In this document: positions 52,185 to 61,033 of the stretch, piece after piece
Position numbering within the stretch: position 1 is the first letter of the stretch
Layout of the letters: each line of letters starts with the position of its first letter
Source: JADKAV01 sp963704075
Lineage (GTDB): Bacteria > Actinomycetota > Actinomycetes > S36-B12 > UBA10799
DNA: 64,000 bases
Direction: 5' to 3'
Assembly (NCBI GenBank): GCA_963704075.1
Contig: CAVPGV010000009.1
Coordinates: 124,001 to 188,000, forward strand
Made by a program: the position numbers and the translations under genes
The notes under the pieces: model-generated
Databases searched by the model: none
Told to the model about the DNA's origin: nothing
What the model saw: only the letters and a program-made list of their open reading frames with translations

Positions 52185-53777
52185 ATGAGCGCCCAATCGG
52201 CTGAATCGACCCCTGATCTGACCACAACCGCAGGCAAACTGGCCGATCTCGCCCAGCGCCGGGAGACGGCTGCGACCGCGGGCGGTCAGCGCGGCATCGA
52301 CAAGCAGCACTCGAAGGGCAAGCTGACTGCGCGCGAGCGCATCGAGTGGTTGATGGACGAGGGTTCGTTCGTCGAACTCGACGAGCTGGCCCGACACCGC
52401 TCGAACAACTTCGGATTGGAGCGCACCCGCCCGTACGGCGACGGGGTGGTGACCGGCTACGGCACGATCGACGGCCGACCGGTGTGCGTGTTCGCACAGG
52501 ACTTCACGGTCTTCGGCGGCAGCCTCGGCGAGGTGTTCGGTGAGAAGATCGTCAAGGTCATGGACATGGCGATGGCCACCGGCGTCCCGGTGATCGGGAT
52601 CAACGACTCCGGCGGCGCCCGCATTCAGGAAGGTGTGGTCTCGCTGGGGTTGTACGGGGAGATCTTCCAGCGCAATGTGCACGCCTCCGGAGTGATCCCC
52701 CAGATCTCGCTGATCATGGGACCGTGCGCGGGCGGTGCCGTCTACTCCCCGGCCATCACGGACTTCACCGTCATGGTCGACAAGACCTCGCACATGTTCA
52801 TCACCGGCCCGGACGTCATCAAGACGGTGACCGGTGAGGACGTGGAGTTCGAGGATCTGGGCGGCGCCCGCACCCACAACAGCAAGTCGGGTGTGGCCCA
52901 CATGATGGGCAGCGACGAGCAGGACGCGTTGGACATCGTCAAGAACCTGCTGAGCTACCTGCCGAGCAACAACATGGATCCGGCACCGGTGTTCGACGCC
53001 CCGGCCGATCTCACGGTCACCGACGAGGACCTCGAACTCGACTCCATCATCCCGGACTCCCCCAACCAGCCCTACGACATCAAGACGGTGATCGAGCACG
53101 TGCTCGACGACGGCGAGTTCCTGGAAGTCCAACCGCTGTGGGCGCCCAACATGGTGATCGGGTTCGGTCGCGTCGAGGGCCGCTCGGTCGGAGTCGTGGC
53201 CAACCAGCCGATGCAGTTCGCAGGCACCCTGGACATCGACGCCAGCGAGAAGGCTTCCCGGTTCGTACGCACCTGCGACGCCTTCAACGTGCCCGTGCTG
53301 ACGTTCGTGGACGTCCCCGGCTTCCTTCCCGGCACCGATCAGGAGTGGAACGGCATCATCCGCCGCGGCGCCAAACTCATCTACGCCTACGGCGAGGCGA
53401 CCGTCCCCAAGATCACGATCATCACGCGCAAGGCCTACGGCGGCGCGTACGTGGTCATGGGTTCCAAGCACCTGGGCGCGGACGTGGAGTTGTCCTGGCC
53501 GACCGGGCAGATCGCCGTCATGGGCGCGCAGGGTGCGGTCAACATCCTGTACCGCAAGGAGGTCGCCGCCGCGAAGGACCCGGAGGCCGAACGTGCCCGC
53601 CTGATCGCCGAGTACGACAACACCCTGGCCAACCCGTACCTGGCTGCGGACCGTGGGTATGTGGACCGGGTGATCATGCCGCACGAAACCCGCGGGGAGG
53701 TTGTGCGGGCCCTGCGGGCGTTGCGCAACAAACGGGAAGTACTCCCGCCCAAGAAGCACGGGAACATCCCGCTGTGA
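52185..53777 (+). CDS. accD5: Acyl-CoA (propionyl/acetyl-CoA) carboxylase beta subunit AccD5-like
   Basis: Carboxyltransferase of 530 residues making methylmalonyl- or malonyl-CoA with the biotinylated alpha subunit. Motifs: ARERIEWLMDEGSFVELDEL, GINDSGGARIQEGVVSLGLY (first oxyanion hole), GPCAGGAVYSPAITDF, TFVDVPGFLPGTDQEWNG and RKAYGGAYVVMGSKHLG (second oxyanion hole). The order birA/accD5/accE/maf matches mycobacteria. Starts at ATG 52185 with no ribosome-binding site, consistent with a leaderless mRNA; its stop overlaps the accE start. Confidence 0.96.
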   Translation: MSAQSAESTPDLTTTAGKLADLAQRRETAATAGGQRGIDKQHSKGKLTARERIEWLMDEGSFVELDELARHRSNNFGLERTRPYGDGVVTGYGTIDGRPVCVFAQDFTVFGGSLGEVFGEKIVKVMDMAMATGVPVIGINDSGGARIQEGVVSLGLYGEIFQRNVHASGVIPQISLIMGPCAGGAVYSPAITDFTVMVDKTSHMFITGPDVIKTVTGEDVEFEDLGGARTHNSKSGVAHMMGSDEQDALDIVKNLLSYLPSNNMDPAPVFDAPADLTVTDEDLELDSIIPDSPNQPYDIKTVIEHVLDDGEFLEVQPLWAPNMVIGFGRVEGRSVGVVANQPMQFAGTLDIDASEKASRFVRTCDAFNVPVLTFVDVPGFLPGTDQEWNGIIRRGAKLIYAYGEATVPKITIITRKAYGGAYVVMGSKHLGADVELSWPTGQIAVMGAQGAVNILYRKEVAAAKDPEAERARLIAEYDNTLANPYLAADRGYVDRVIMPHETRGEVVRALRALRNKREVLPPKKHGNIPL

Positions 53778-53978
53778 ACGCGCGTTTCGAGGTCGTGCAC
53801 GGCAACCCCGGCGATGAGGAACTCGCGGTGGTGGTCGCTCTGTTGACCGCGGCCGCCAACTCGGCCACGCACGAGCCCGCGCCCGAGCAAGTCGTCGAAC
53901 TGGGCCAGGACGCCCATGCGGGTGACACATCCGGCAGGACCAGGGGCCTGGTGGCGGTCGGGACTGCCTGCGTCGTGA
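53774..53978 (+). CDS. accE: Acyl-CoA carboxylase epsilon subunit, apparent frameshift
   Basis: Small subunit that stimulates AccA-AccD carboxylases in actinobacteria. GTG 53774 overlaps the accD5 stop (GTGA). The N-terminal helix region FEVVHGNPGDEELAVVVAL is typical. As read, the frame then runs into the downstream glycosyltransferase. Removing one C from CCC at 53882-53884 shifts into a frame reading SSNWARTPMRV and PGAWWRSGLP, the conserved Trp-rich end of the family, and stops at 53976-53978. The repaired protein has 67 residues. Confidence 0.8.
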
Positions 53979-55279
53979 TCGATGTCAGCGTCATCGTCCC
54001 GGTCTTCAACAAAGGCCGCTACCTGGCCGAGTTGATCGACAGCCTTCGGCGACAGACGTCTGACTCCTTCGAGGTGTGGCTGGTCGACGACGGATCCACC
54101 GACGGCTCCGCCGGACTGTGCGACCAGGCCGCCGCCTCCGACGCGCGGTTCCACGTCATCCATCAGGAGAACTCGGGATGGCCGGGGCGACCGCGCAATG
54201 TCGGGATCGACGCCAGCACCGGGCGATTTCTGTTCTTCGCCGACGCCGATGACTGGTGCGAGCCGACTCTGCTGGCCGATCTCGTGGCATTCGCCGACAC
54301 GCATCGCAGTGATGTGGTGCTGCCCGCGGTGCTGTCCGAAGGCCACTCGTACACGACCCGCGAACCTGTCCTGGAGGACGCCGTCGACGTGGATCCGCGG
54401 GAAGCCTTCCTGACCCTCACTCCCCACAAGTTGTTCCGCCGCTCCTACTTCGACGGCCTCGGGTTGCGGTTCACGGAGGAGAGGGTGCCTCTGGAGGACG
54501 GCCAACTGGTCGCACGCGCCTACGTGGGCGGTGGCCGCATCAGCCGTTTCGGGCAACGCCTCGGCTACCACTACATGGGACGCGAAGGTACGAACCTCTC
54601 GTATGAACCCCGCGATCCGACAGCGCACGCGCGCAGCGTGGCGACCATCATGGATTCGGCGCGACGACTGCCCGAGCACGCCGACGAGATCATCGTGGAC
54701 CTGTACCGGCGCAAGTTGCTCAGATACCTCGGGCCGCGCCATCTGCCGGGCATGCCGGCCGATCTCCAGGCGGGGTACGTCAATGCGGCCGCCGATGTCG
54801 CAGCCCGCTTCATCCCGATGGAACTGGAGTCGACTCTCACCCCGTGGCCGCGACTGTCGTCGCGCACCGCACGTCTGCGGCAACCAGGGATCAGCGTCGC
54901 CCTGGCGCAGGCCCGCGCCGACGATCTGGTCCCCGCCGAACGCTCGAACGGTCACTGGTTCATAGGACCGGTGCCCGCCGACGACATCGTGGTGGTCCGA
55001 CCCAAGGTGCGCAAGGACCCCTCCCGAGGGGTGCGAGTGGTGTCCAGGCCGGAATGGGTCCGGATCAGCACACCCCGCCTGGAGTACCTCGTCGAGGGCC
55101 GGGTGGTTGCCGCCGACGAGGATCTGCGCCCGCGGGGCCGACTGGGGGGTGCGGGCCACGCCGTCGCGTGTTGGGACGACTTGGAGGTGCCGGTCACCTA
55201 CGACGGCGAGCCGGTGGTCCTGAACCGCCTGCGGTACAGCGCCGACGACCAGGGTCAGCTCGTCGTCTCCGGCGTGTGA
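53975..55279 (+). CDS. Family 2 glycosyltransferase with C-terminal extension
   Basis: GT-A protein of 434 residues. It has VSVIVPVFNKGRYLAELID, VWLVDDGSTDGSAGLC, RPRNVGIDASTGRFLFFADA (with ADADDW as the DxD-type site) and HKLFRRSYFDGLGLRFTEE. The last 150 residues (after KLLRYLGPRHL) form an unassigned beta-rich domain. GTG 53975 overlaps the accE stop (GTGA), so the run-together frame with accE is explained by the accE frameshift, not by a real fusion. An odd neighbour for accD5-accE; it may belong to the same surface-glycan repertoire. Its end overlaps maf on the other strand. Confidence 0.84.
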   Translation: MIDVSVIVPVFNKGRYLAELIDSLRRQTSDSFEVWLVDDGSTDGSAGLCDQAAASDARFHVIHQENSGWPGRPRNVGIDASTGRFLFFADADDWCEPTLLADLVAFADTHRSDVVLPAVLSEGHSYTTREPVLEDAVDVDPREAFLTLTPHKLFRRSYFDGLGLRFTEERVPLEDGQLVARAYVGGGRISRFGQRLGYHYMGREGTNLSYEPRDPTAHARSVATIMDSARRLPEHADEIIVDLYRRKLLRYLGPRHLPGMPADLQAGYVNAAADVAARFIPMELESTLTPWPRLSSRTARLRQPGISVALAQARADDLVPAERSNGHWFIGPVPADDIVVVRPKVRKDPSRGVRVVSRPEWVRISTPRLEYLVEGRVVAADEDLRPRGRLGGAGHAVACWDDLEVPVTYDGEPVVLNRLRYSADDQGQLVVSGV

Positions 55280-55866
55280 TTCCAGAAGTCGGTCCAGCTC
55301 AGTCCCGCCTCACGGATCATCTGCCGCAGCAGCGGTATCCCCAGGCCGATGACGTTGGCCGGGTCGCCCTCAACCCCTCGCACGAAAGCCGACCCGTAGC
55401 CGTCGAGGGTGAAGCCGCCGGCGACGTGCAGCGGTTCTCCGGTCGCCACGTACGCATCGATCTCGGCGTCGTCGGGCTGCGCGAAGTGCACCCGGGTGCG
55501 GGCCGCTGCAGCTATTTCGCCGCCGGCATGGATCAGGCAGTGACCGGTGATCAGGTCCGCAGACCTGCCGCGCAGTTCCTGCCATCGCTCAACGGCGATC
55601 TCAGCAGTGAGAGGTTTGCCCAGGCTGCGACCGTCCACATCAAGCACCGAATCCGCTCCGAGAACGATCCGACCGGGGTGACGGGCAGCGACGTCGCGGG
55701 CCTTCGCCCGGGCCAGCACCACGGCCACGTCTTGCGGCGAGGCATCAGGCATCTGTGTGAGCATCTGGTCCTCGTCCACAGCGCTGACCACCACGTCCGG
55801 ATCGATGCCGGCTGCCCGCAACAACCGCAAGCGGGAGGGTGAGGCGGAAGCCAGGATCAGGCGCAT
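55255..55866 (-). CDS. maf: Maf-like nucleotide pyrophosphatase
   Basis: Hydrolyses non-canonical or modified nucleoside triphosphates to monophosphates. The 203-residue protein has the N-terminal LILASASPSRLRLLRAAG with the signature SxSPxR, ARAKARDVAARHPG, VLGADSVLDVDG, LITGHCLIHAGG and the late GFTLDGYGSAFVRGVEGDP. GAGG lies 9 nt before ATG 55866. Its 3' end overlaps the converging glycosyltransferase gene by 25 bp. Same position as Rv3282. Confidence 0.94.
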   Translation of the reverse strand: MRLILASASPSRLRLLRAAGIDPDVVVSAVDEDQMLTQMPDASPQDVAVVLARAKARDVAARHPGRIVLGADSVLDVDGRSLGKPLTAEIAVERWQELRGRSADLITGHCLIHAGGEIAAAARTRVHFAQPDDAEIDAYVATGEPLHVAGGFTLDGYGSAFVRGVEGDPANVIGLGIPLLRQMIREAGLSWTDFWNHTPETTS

Positions 55867-55968
55867 GCTGGCAATCCTCGCACTGAGGCCGAGCGGTGTG
55901 CGTCGGCGCTCGAGCCACTGCCCAAGATCATCTCAAGGAATCGTCCGGAAGCGTCCGATACGTGCACC

Positions 55969-56250
55969 ATGGACACCTCACAGCAGACAGCCGCAGCCGA
56001 CACCGCAGTTCTCTGCCCGGAGCCGGCCAAGACGTACACAGTGTGGTCGGTCATCGCGACGCTGTTCTTCTGGCCGACCGGCCTGGTGTGCGTCTTCCAG
56101 TCCGGCAAGACGTACGCGGCCAATCAGTCCGAGCAATGGGGCCTCGCCCACACAGCCTCCCAGCAGGTCCGCAGGTGGCAGAACATCACCGGTGTCATCT
56201 TCGTGGTGATCCTTGTGCTCGCGATGGTGAGCCAGGCGACGTTCTCCTGA
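55969..56250 (+). CDS. CD225/dispanin-like small membrane protein
   Basis: Protein of 93 residues with two membrane segments (VWSVIATLFFWPTGLVCVF, about 25-43, and NITGVIFVVILVLAMV, about 71-86) around a cytosolic loop (QSGKTYAANQSEQWGLAHTA). The layout, with a Trp/Phe-Pro-Thr-Gly turn after the first helix and small residues in the loop, matches the CD225/dispanin superfamily. Function unknown; many actinobacteria carry such genes. No clear ribosome-binding site before ATG 55969. Confidence 0.72.
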   Translation: MDTSQQTAAADTAVLCPEPAKTYTVWSVIATLFFWPTGLVCVFQSGKTYAANQSEQWGLAHTASQQVRRWQNITGVIFVVILVLAMVSQATFS

Positions 56251-56348
56251 GAGCGGCTGCCGCTGCCGGCGATGCGTCCAAGTGTTGCGGTCCACCCGGT
56301 GATGGTCCGCGGTTACAGCCCAACCCCGGCCCGAACAACCCCTACTCC

Positions 56349-56354
56349 TAGACT
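56349..56354 (+). promoter_or_regulatory. Predicted -10 element for accA3 (leaderless)
   Basis: TAGACT, 6-nt spacer, GTG 56361. Confidence 0.5.
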
Positions 56355-56360
56355 CAGGGT

Positions 56361-58124
56361 GTGCGCAAAGTCCTGATTGCAAACCGTGGAGAAATCGCCA
56401 TCCGGGTCGCCCGTGCCTGCCGGGACGCCGGTCTTGCCAGCGTCGCCGTGTACGCCAACTCCGACCGTGACGCCCTGCACGTCAAGGCAGCCGACGAGGC
56501 GTACTCCCTCGACGGCGAGACCGCCGCTGAGACGTACCTGGTCATCGACAAGCTTCTCGACGTGGCCAAACGCAGTGGTGCCGACGCTGTCCATCCCGGA
56601 TACGGCTTCCTGTCGGAGAACGCCGAATTCGCCCAGGCCGTCATCGACGCCGGTCTGATCTGGATCGGCCCGCCACCTTCGGCGATCCGCTCGTTGGGCG
56701 ACAAGGTCTCCGCCCGTCACATCGCGCAACGCGCCGGCGCACCCCTGGTGGCCGGCACCTCCGACCCGGTCTCCGGCGCCGACGAGGTCGTCGAGTTCGC
56801 CAAGGAGAACGGTCTGCCGATCGCCATCAAGGCAGCATTCGGAGGCGGCGGCAGAGGCCTGAAGGTCGCACGCACCCTCGAAGAGGTCCCCGAACTGTAC
56901 GACTCGGCCGTGCGGGAGGCGGTGGCCGCGTTCGGCCGGGGCGAGTGCTTCGTCGAGCGCTATCTGGACAACCCCCGCCACGTCGAGACACAGGTCCTGG
57001 CCGACATGCACGGCAACGCGGTGGTGGTGTCCACCCGCGACTGCAGCCTTCAGCGCCGACACCAGAAACTGGTCGAAGAGGCCCCGGCGCCATTCCTCAG
57101 CGAGGCGCAGGTCGCGGAGCTGTACCGCGCGAGCAAGGCCATCGTGAAGGAGGCCGGATACGTCGGCGCCGGAACCTGCGAGTTCCTGGTCGGCCTCGAC
57201 GGAACCATCTCCTTCCTCGAGGTGAACACCCGTCTGCAGGTCGAGCACCCGGTGACCGAAGAGGTGTCCGGCATCGATCTGGTTCGTGAGCAGTTCCGCA
57301 TCGCCGACGGCGAGGCACTCGGTTACGACGACCCGATCCTGCGGGGGCACTCGTTCGAGTTCCGGATCAACGGCGAGGACCCCGGCCGCAACTTCCTGCC
57401 GGCACCCGGCGTGCTCACCGTATGGAATCCACCGTCGGGACCGGGCGTCCGGCTGGACGGCGGATTCACCACCGGGGATGTGATCGGGGGCAACTTCGAC
57501 TCCCTGCTGGCAAAGCTCATCGTCACCGGCGCCAGCCGTCAGGAGGCGCTCGAGCGCTCGCGGCGCGCGTTGGCTGAGTTCGAGGTCGAGGGCATCGCCA
57601 CGGCACTGACCTTCCACCGCGTCGTCGTCAGCGACCCCGCGTTCGCGCCGTTGGACCCCAAGGAACCCTTCCACGTCCACACCCGCTGGATCGAGACCGA
57701 GTTCGACAACACGATTCCGCCGTACGCCGCCAGCGTGGATGCCGAGGGTGATGAGGGCGAGCGGCAGGCGGTCACCGTCGAAGTCGCTGGCAAACGTATC
57801 GAGGTGACCCTGCCGGCCGCCCTGTCGGTGGGCGCGGCAGCTCCGGCTTCGGCAGGCGGCAAGCGTCCCGCCAAGCGCGCCAAGAAGGCCTCCGGAGGTG
57901 GGGCATCCGGGGACTCGCTGACCGCTCCCATGCAGGGCACCATTGTGAAGGTCGCCGTCGAAGAGGGACAGACCGTGGAGGCCGGCGAACTCGTCATCGT
58001 GCTCGAGGCGATGAAGATGGAACAACCGCTCAATGCGCACAAAGCGGGCACGGTCACTGGGCTGAAAGCCGAAATCGGGGCTACCGTACCTACAGGGACA
58101 GTTCTCTGCGAGATCAAGGACTAA
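56361..58124 (+). CDS. accA3: Acyl-CoA carboxylase alpha subunit (biotin carboxylase + BCCP)
   Basis: Carboxylates its own biotin using ATP and bicarbonate for the AccD partners. The 587-residue protein has a biotin carboxylase N domain (VLIANRGEIAIRVARACRD; HPGYGFLSENAEFA) and an ATP-grasp domain (KAAFGGGGRGLKVA; FLEVNTRLQVEHPVTEEVSG). A Lys/Ala/Gly linker (about 490-515) leads to a biotinyl domain with EAMKMEQ, the biotinylated Lys being about residue 552. BirA encoded at 51411 should modify it. GTG 56361 with a leaderless -10 is the family start. Confidence 0.96.
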   Translation: MRKVLIANRGEIAIRVARACRDAGLASVAVYANSDRDALHVKAADEAYSLDGETAAETYLVIDKLLDVAKRSGADAVHPGYGFLSENAEFAQAVIDAGLIWIGPPPSAIRSLGDKVSARHIAQRAGAPLVAGTSDPVSGADEVVEFAKENGLPIAIKAAFGGGGRGLKVARTLEEVPELYDSAVREAVAAFGRGECFVERYLDNPRHVETQVLADMHGNAVVVSTRDCSLQRRHQKLVEEAPAPFLSEAQVAELYRASKAIVKEAGYVGAGTCEFLVGLDGTISFLEVNTRLQVEHPVTEEVSGIDLVREQFRIADGEALGYDDPILRGHSFEFRINGEDPGRNFLPAPGVLTVWNPPSGPGVRLDGGFTTGDVIGGNFDSLLAKLIVTGASRQEALERSRRALAEFEVEGIATALTFHRVVVSDPAFAPLDPKEPFHVHTRWIETEFDNTIPPYAASVDAEGDEGERQAVTVEVAGKRIEVTLPAALSVGAAAPASAGGKRPAKRAKKASGGGASGDSLTAPMQGTIVKVAVEEGQTVEAGELVIVLEAMKMEQPLNAHKAGTVTGLKAEIGATVPTGTVLCEIKD

Positions 58125-58142
58125 AGCACCTGGAGGCGGGCC

Positions 58143-59429
58143 ATGCGACGGGTACTGACATTACTGTTCGCAGTTGTACTGGCGGGCTTCGTCGCGTCAC
58201 CGGCGACTGCTCTGGTTCCTGCCACGACCATCGACGACGTCGTCGCCTCGTTGCAGACCGACCCCGTCTACAACGACCCCGAGGCTGAGAACGCGTTGAC
58301 AGCTTCGCAGGCCGACGAGCTGCGGTCACAGATATCCACCGGTGACTCGGCGATCTTCATCGCGGTGCTGCCGGAGGCCGCCCGCGGCAGCAACAGCACC
58401 GAGGACGTTGTGCGCTACCTGCAGCAGAACGTCGGTGAGCCGGGCACGTATGCGGCCATCGTCGGCAACCAGTTCCGTTCCACCTCCCAGTCCGCGGCGA
58501 CCAACGCCTTCCAGACCCAGCAGGGCAACGGTGTCTACGCGGTCCTGAGCCAGTTCGTCACGAACGTCGAGACCATCGACTCCGGCGGGACCGTCACGAC
58601 GCCGTCCGGCTCACAGTCCACAGAATCCGGCAGTGCGTTGGTGCCGTTGCTGGTCCTCGGTGGCCTGGCCGCTGGTGCCGGCGGTCTGGTCCTGGTCGGC
58701 AAGCGGCGCCGGGACAAGGCCAATGCCGCCGCGCTCGCCGCCGTGAAGTCCACCGTCGACGAGGACATCACCGCGTTCGGGGAGTCGCTGGATTCCGTGG
58801 ACTCCTCCGCGATCAGCACCGAGGAGAACCGTGCGGACTGGATGGCTGCGCTCGATCAGTACGACAAGGCGAAGACGTCCTCGGAGGCGATGAAGACCCC
58901 GGCGGAGGCAGCCACGGTCACGGAGGCACTCGACGAGGGTCGCTTCCGGGTGGCCTGTGTCCAGGCCAGACTGGCCGGGGAGCCGGTTCCGGACCGTCGC
59001 CCGCCCTGCTTCTTCGACGCCCGGCACGGCTTGAGCGTCAAGGACGTCGAGTACACACCTGCCGGAACCGCGCAGGCCCGTGACGTCCCTGCGTGCGCCG
59101 CCTGCTCGGCGCTCATCGAGGATGGTCTTGATCCCGACGTGCGCCTGGTGGCGGCCAGTTCCGGCGGCCGACAGCCGTACTGGCAAGCCGGCCCGGAGTA
59201 CAGCGGCTACGCCAGCGGGTACTACCGCGGCAACGGCATGGACTTGTTCTCGACCGTTCTCGTGGGCACCATGCTCGGCAACATGATGATGGGCGGGATG
59301 TACGGCGGCGGCTGGGGCGGCGCTGACGGCGGTGGATCAGACTTCGGTGGGGACTTCGGCGGCGGAGACTTCGGCGGCGGATTCGGTGGCGGAGACTTCG
59401 GCGGTGGCGGGGACTTCGGCGGCTGGTAA
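58143..59429 (+). CDS. Exported single-pass protein with Gly/Asp/Phe-rich tail
   Basis: Protein of 428 residues, family not recognised. A signal peptide (about 1-23, ending SPATA) is followed by an extracytoplasmic domain (about 24-160; IFIAVLPEAARGSN, YAAIVGNQF) that resembles small TPM-like domains only loosely. Then come a Ser/Thr linker, a membrane helix (about 160-180; LVPLLVLGGLAAGAGGLVLV) and a cytosolic part with paired cysteines (ACAAC near 318). The tail has GYYRGNGMDLFSTVLVGTML, then MMMGGMYGGG and repeats of DFGGG. GGAGG precedes ATG 58143, 18 nt after accA3. Confidence 0.75.
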   Translation: MRRVLTLLFAVVLAGFVASPATALVPATTIDDVVASLQTDPVYNDPEAENALTASQADELRSQISTGDSAIFIAVLPEAARGSNSTEDVVRYLQQNVGEPGTYAAIVGNQFRSTSQSAATNAFQTQQGNGVYAVLSQFVTNVETIDSGGTVTTPSGSQSTESGSALVPLLVLGGLAAGAGGLVLVGKRRRDKANAAALAAVKSTVDEDITAFGESLDSVDSSAISTEENRADWMAALDQYDKAKTSSEAMKTPAEAATVTEALDEGRFRVACVQARLAGEPVPDRRPPCFFDARHGLSVKDVEYTPAGTAQARDVPACAACSALIEDGLDPDVRLVAASSGGRQPYWQAGPEYSGYASGYYRGNGMDLFSTVLVGTMLGNMMMGGMYGGGWGGADGGGSDFGGDFGGGDFGGGFGGGDFGGGGDFGGW

Positions 59430-59494
59430 TCGCCACTTCGGCCCCATCATGCATCTATCGGGAGTAGCCTCTTGGTGGGAGACCAGGGGGCAAC

Positions 59495-60892
59495 ATGAAC
59501 TTCTCCACGAGATTCACCGCCGCACTGAGCACGCTCGCCGTGATCGGCGGACTGGCATTCGCGCAACCGCCTAGTTGGGCGGCACCGCCGGACAACGACG
59601 ATCGGGCCGACGCTATCCGGGTGGATCCGCCACAGACCGTCCGAGGCACGTTGGTCGACGCCACCGTCGAACCAGGCATCGACGACAGCGGTTGTGCCAC
59701 GACCGACGGGTCGGTCTGGTACCGGTTCAAAGCGCCGAAGCGCGGCGCGATCGTGCTGGACCTCGACGCCGCCGGCGAGATGGACGCGGTGATAGACCTC
59801 TACCGGCAGGTGCGGTCCAGGTACGACGTCGTGAACTGCGAACTCACCGATTCATCGGGGATCGCGACCCTGGACGAAGAAGGCCTGAAGCCCGGAGACG
59901 ACTACGCGATCCGCGTGGGGAGACTGTCAGGTTCTGTCGCTGACAGTTTCACCTTGCGCGTCCTGATCCCCGACCCGGCACCCGAGCCCCCCGGCAAACC
60001 GCTGCCCGCCAAAGGGGCCAAGGGCTCCCTCGATCGTCTGGTCAACTCCGGTGATGCGTATTGGACCAGGATGCGGGCCGGTCAGACTATGCGGCTGAGC
60101 CTGCGATCCGACCGCTGCATTTCTCTGACGATCTTCTCGCCGGGAACCCGATCGTTCGGCGGATTCAACCGCAGGTGCGCCGACTACCGGTTGTTCACCC
60201 CGACCGAGACCGGCAGGTACTACTTGGTGGTCAATGCCCTGCGCGGCCGCGACAAGCAGCGGTACCGGTTGCGTGTGGCACCGGCGCGCAGGGACGACAC
60301 GGCGCCCGGCATCTTCATCGGCAACAACGCGAAGGTGCGGGGCAGGGTCAACGGTGGAATCGACTCCCGCGATCTGTACCGTTTCGACGTGACGCGGCGC
60401 AGCACCCTCACGCTGCGGGTCACCGGTGGCCCCGACCTCCGACTCGTGACCGACAATGGCAGGCGACTCGCCCGCGGCACGGACATCGAACGCCGGGTGT
60501 CGCCGGGCCGCTACTTCGTGGCGGTCCAGGGCCAGGGCAAGTACACGCTGCGACGCGTATCCCGCACCATCACGAAGACCGCGGTCGGCTTCAACGGCCG
60601 TAGTGCGGCGACGGTGTCTCCCGGCAACAGCACCCGGCTCACGGTTCGCGTCACCCCTGGGGTCGACGGTCCCGCCAGAATGACTCTGGAACGCTTCGAT
60701 CCCATCGACGGTTGGCAGTTCGCCAGGAAGTACCGCGTCACGGTGCGCTCTGGAAGGGCCCAGGTGAACTTCCGGCCAACGGGTGTGGGCCGCTACCGGC
60801 TCTACGGGGAGTTCCTCGGAACGAGGGTGGCCGCCGACTCCGAGGACTTCAGCCCGGCCCGACTGCGGGTACAGGGACCCCTCCAGGACTGA
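59495..60892 (+). CDS. Secreted protein with tandem PPC-like beta domains
   Basis: Exported protein of 465 residues with a signal peptide (about 1-29, ending SWAA) and no membrane anchor. It contains three or four beta-sandwich units resembling bacterial pre-peptidase C-terminal (PPC) domains (DGSVWYRFKAPKRGAIVLDL; AYWTRMRAGQTMRLSL; TETGRYYLVVNALRG; RDLYRFDVTRRSTLTLRV). No protease or other catalytic domain is visible. The C-terminus is a separate beta domain. Likely an envelope-associated binding protein; function unknown. A -10-like TAGCCT lies at 59465-59470 and CAGGGGG before ATG 59495. Confidence 0.72.
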   Translation: MNFSTRFTAALSTLAVIGGLAFAQPPSWAAPPDNDDRADAIRVDPPQTVRGTLVDATVEPGIDDSGCATTDGSVWYRFKAPKRGAIVLDLDAAGEMDAVIDLYRQVRSRYDVVNCELTDSSGIATLDEEGLKPGDDYAIRVGRLSGSVADSFTLRVLIPDPAPEPPGKPLPAKGAKGSLDRLVNSGDAYWTRMRAGQTMRLSLRSDRCISLTIFSPGTRSFGGFNRRCADYRLFTPTETGRYYLVVNALRGRDKQRYRLRVAPARRDDTAPGIFIGNNAKVRGRVNGGIDSRDLYRFDVTRRSTLTLRVTGGPDLRLVTDNGRRLARGTDIERRVSPGRYFVAVQGQGKYTLRRVSRTITKTAVGFNGRSAATVSPGNSTRLTVRVTPGVDGPARMTLERFDPIDGWQFARKYRVTVRSGRAQVNFRPTGVGRYRLYGEFLGTRVAADSEDFSPARLRVQGPLQD

Positions 60893-60926
60893 CTCTCCGA
60901 TGTGCTTCCGGCACCGGATCGCGGTC

Positions 60927-60953
60927 GCGAGCACACGCTCGCCCGGTGCTCGC
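60927..60953. terminator. Hairpin between converging genes
   Basis: An 8-bp perfect stem (GCGAGCAC at 60927-60934 and GTGCTCGC at 60946-60953, 11-nt loop) sits in the 141-bp gap between the PPC-like gene and lpdA, which converge. No T-run follows. Confidence 0.45.
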
Positions 60954-61033
60954 GAATCGCCAGTGGCGGGAAGCCTTCGCCTACACGCAGGCGCGCTGCC
61001 CGAATGTCAATCCGTACCCGTGAGCCGTACGCC

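Noticed and set aside
52167..53930. Very long minus-strand open frame antisense to accD5, continuous with birA
   Set aside because: It mirrors the codon bias of the high-GC accD5 gene on the other strand; its translation is His/Arg/Gly-rich and has no family features. birA itself starts at GTG 52166.
53774..55279. AccE-glycosyltransferase fusion protein
   Set aside because: Explained by a one-base frameshift; the true AccE tail and the glycosyltransferase start are both visible.
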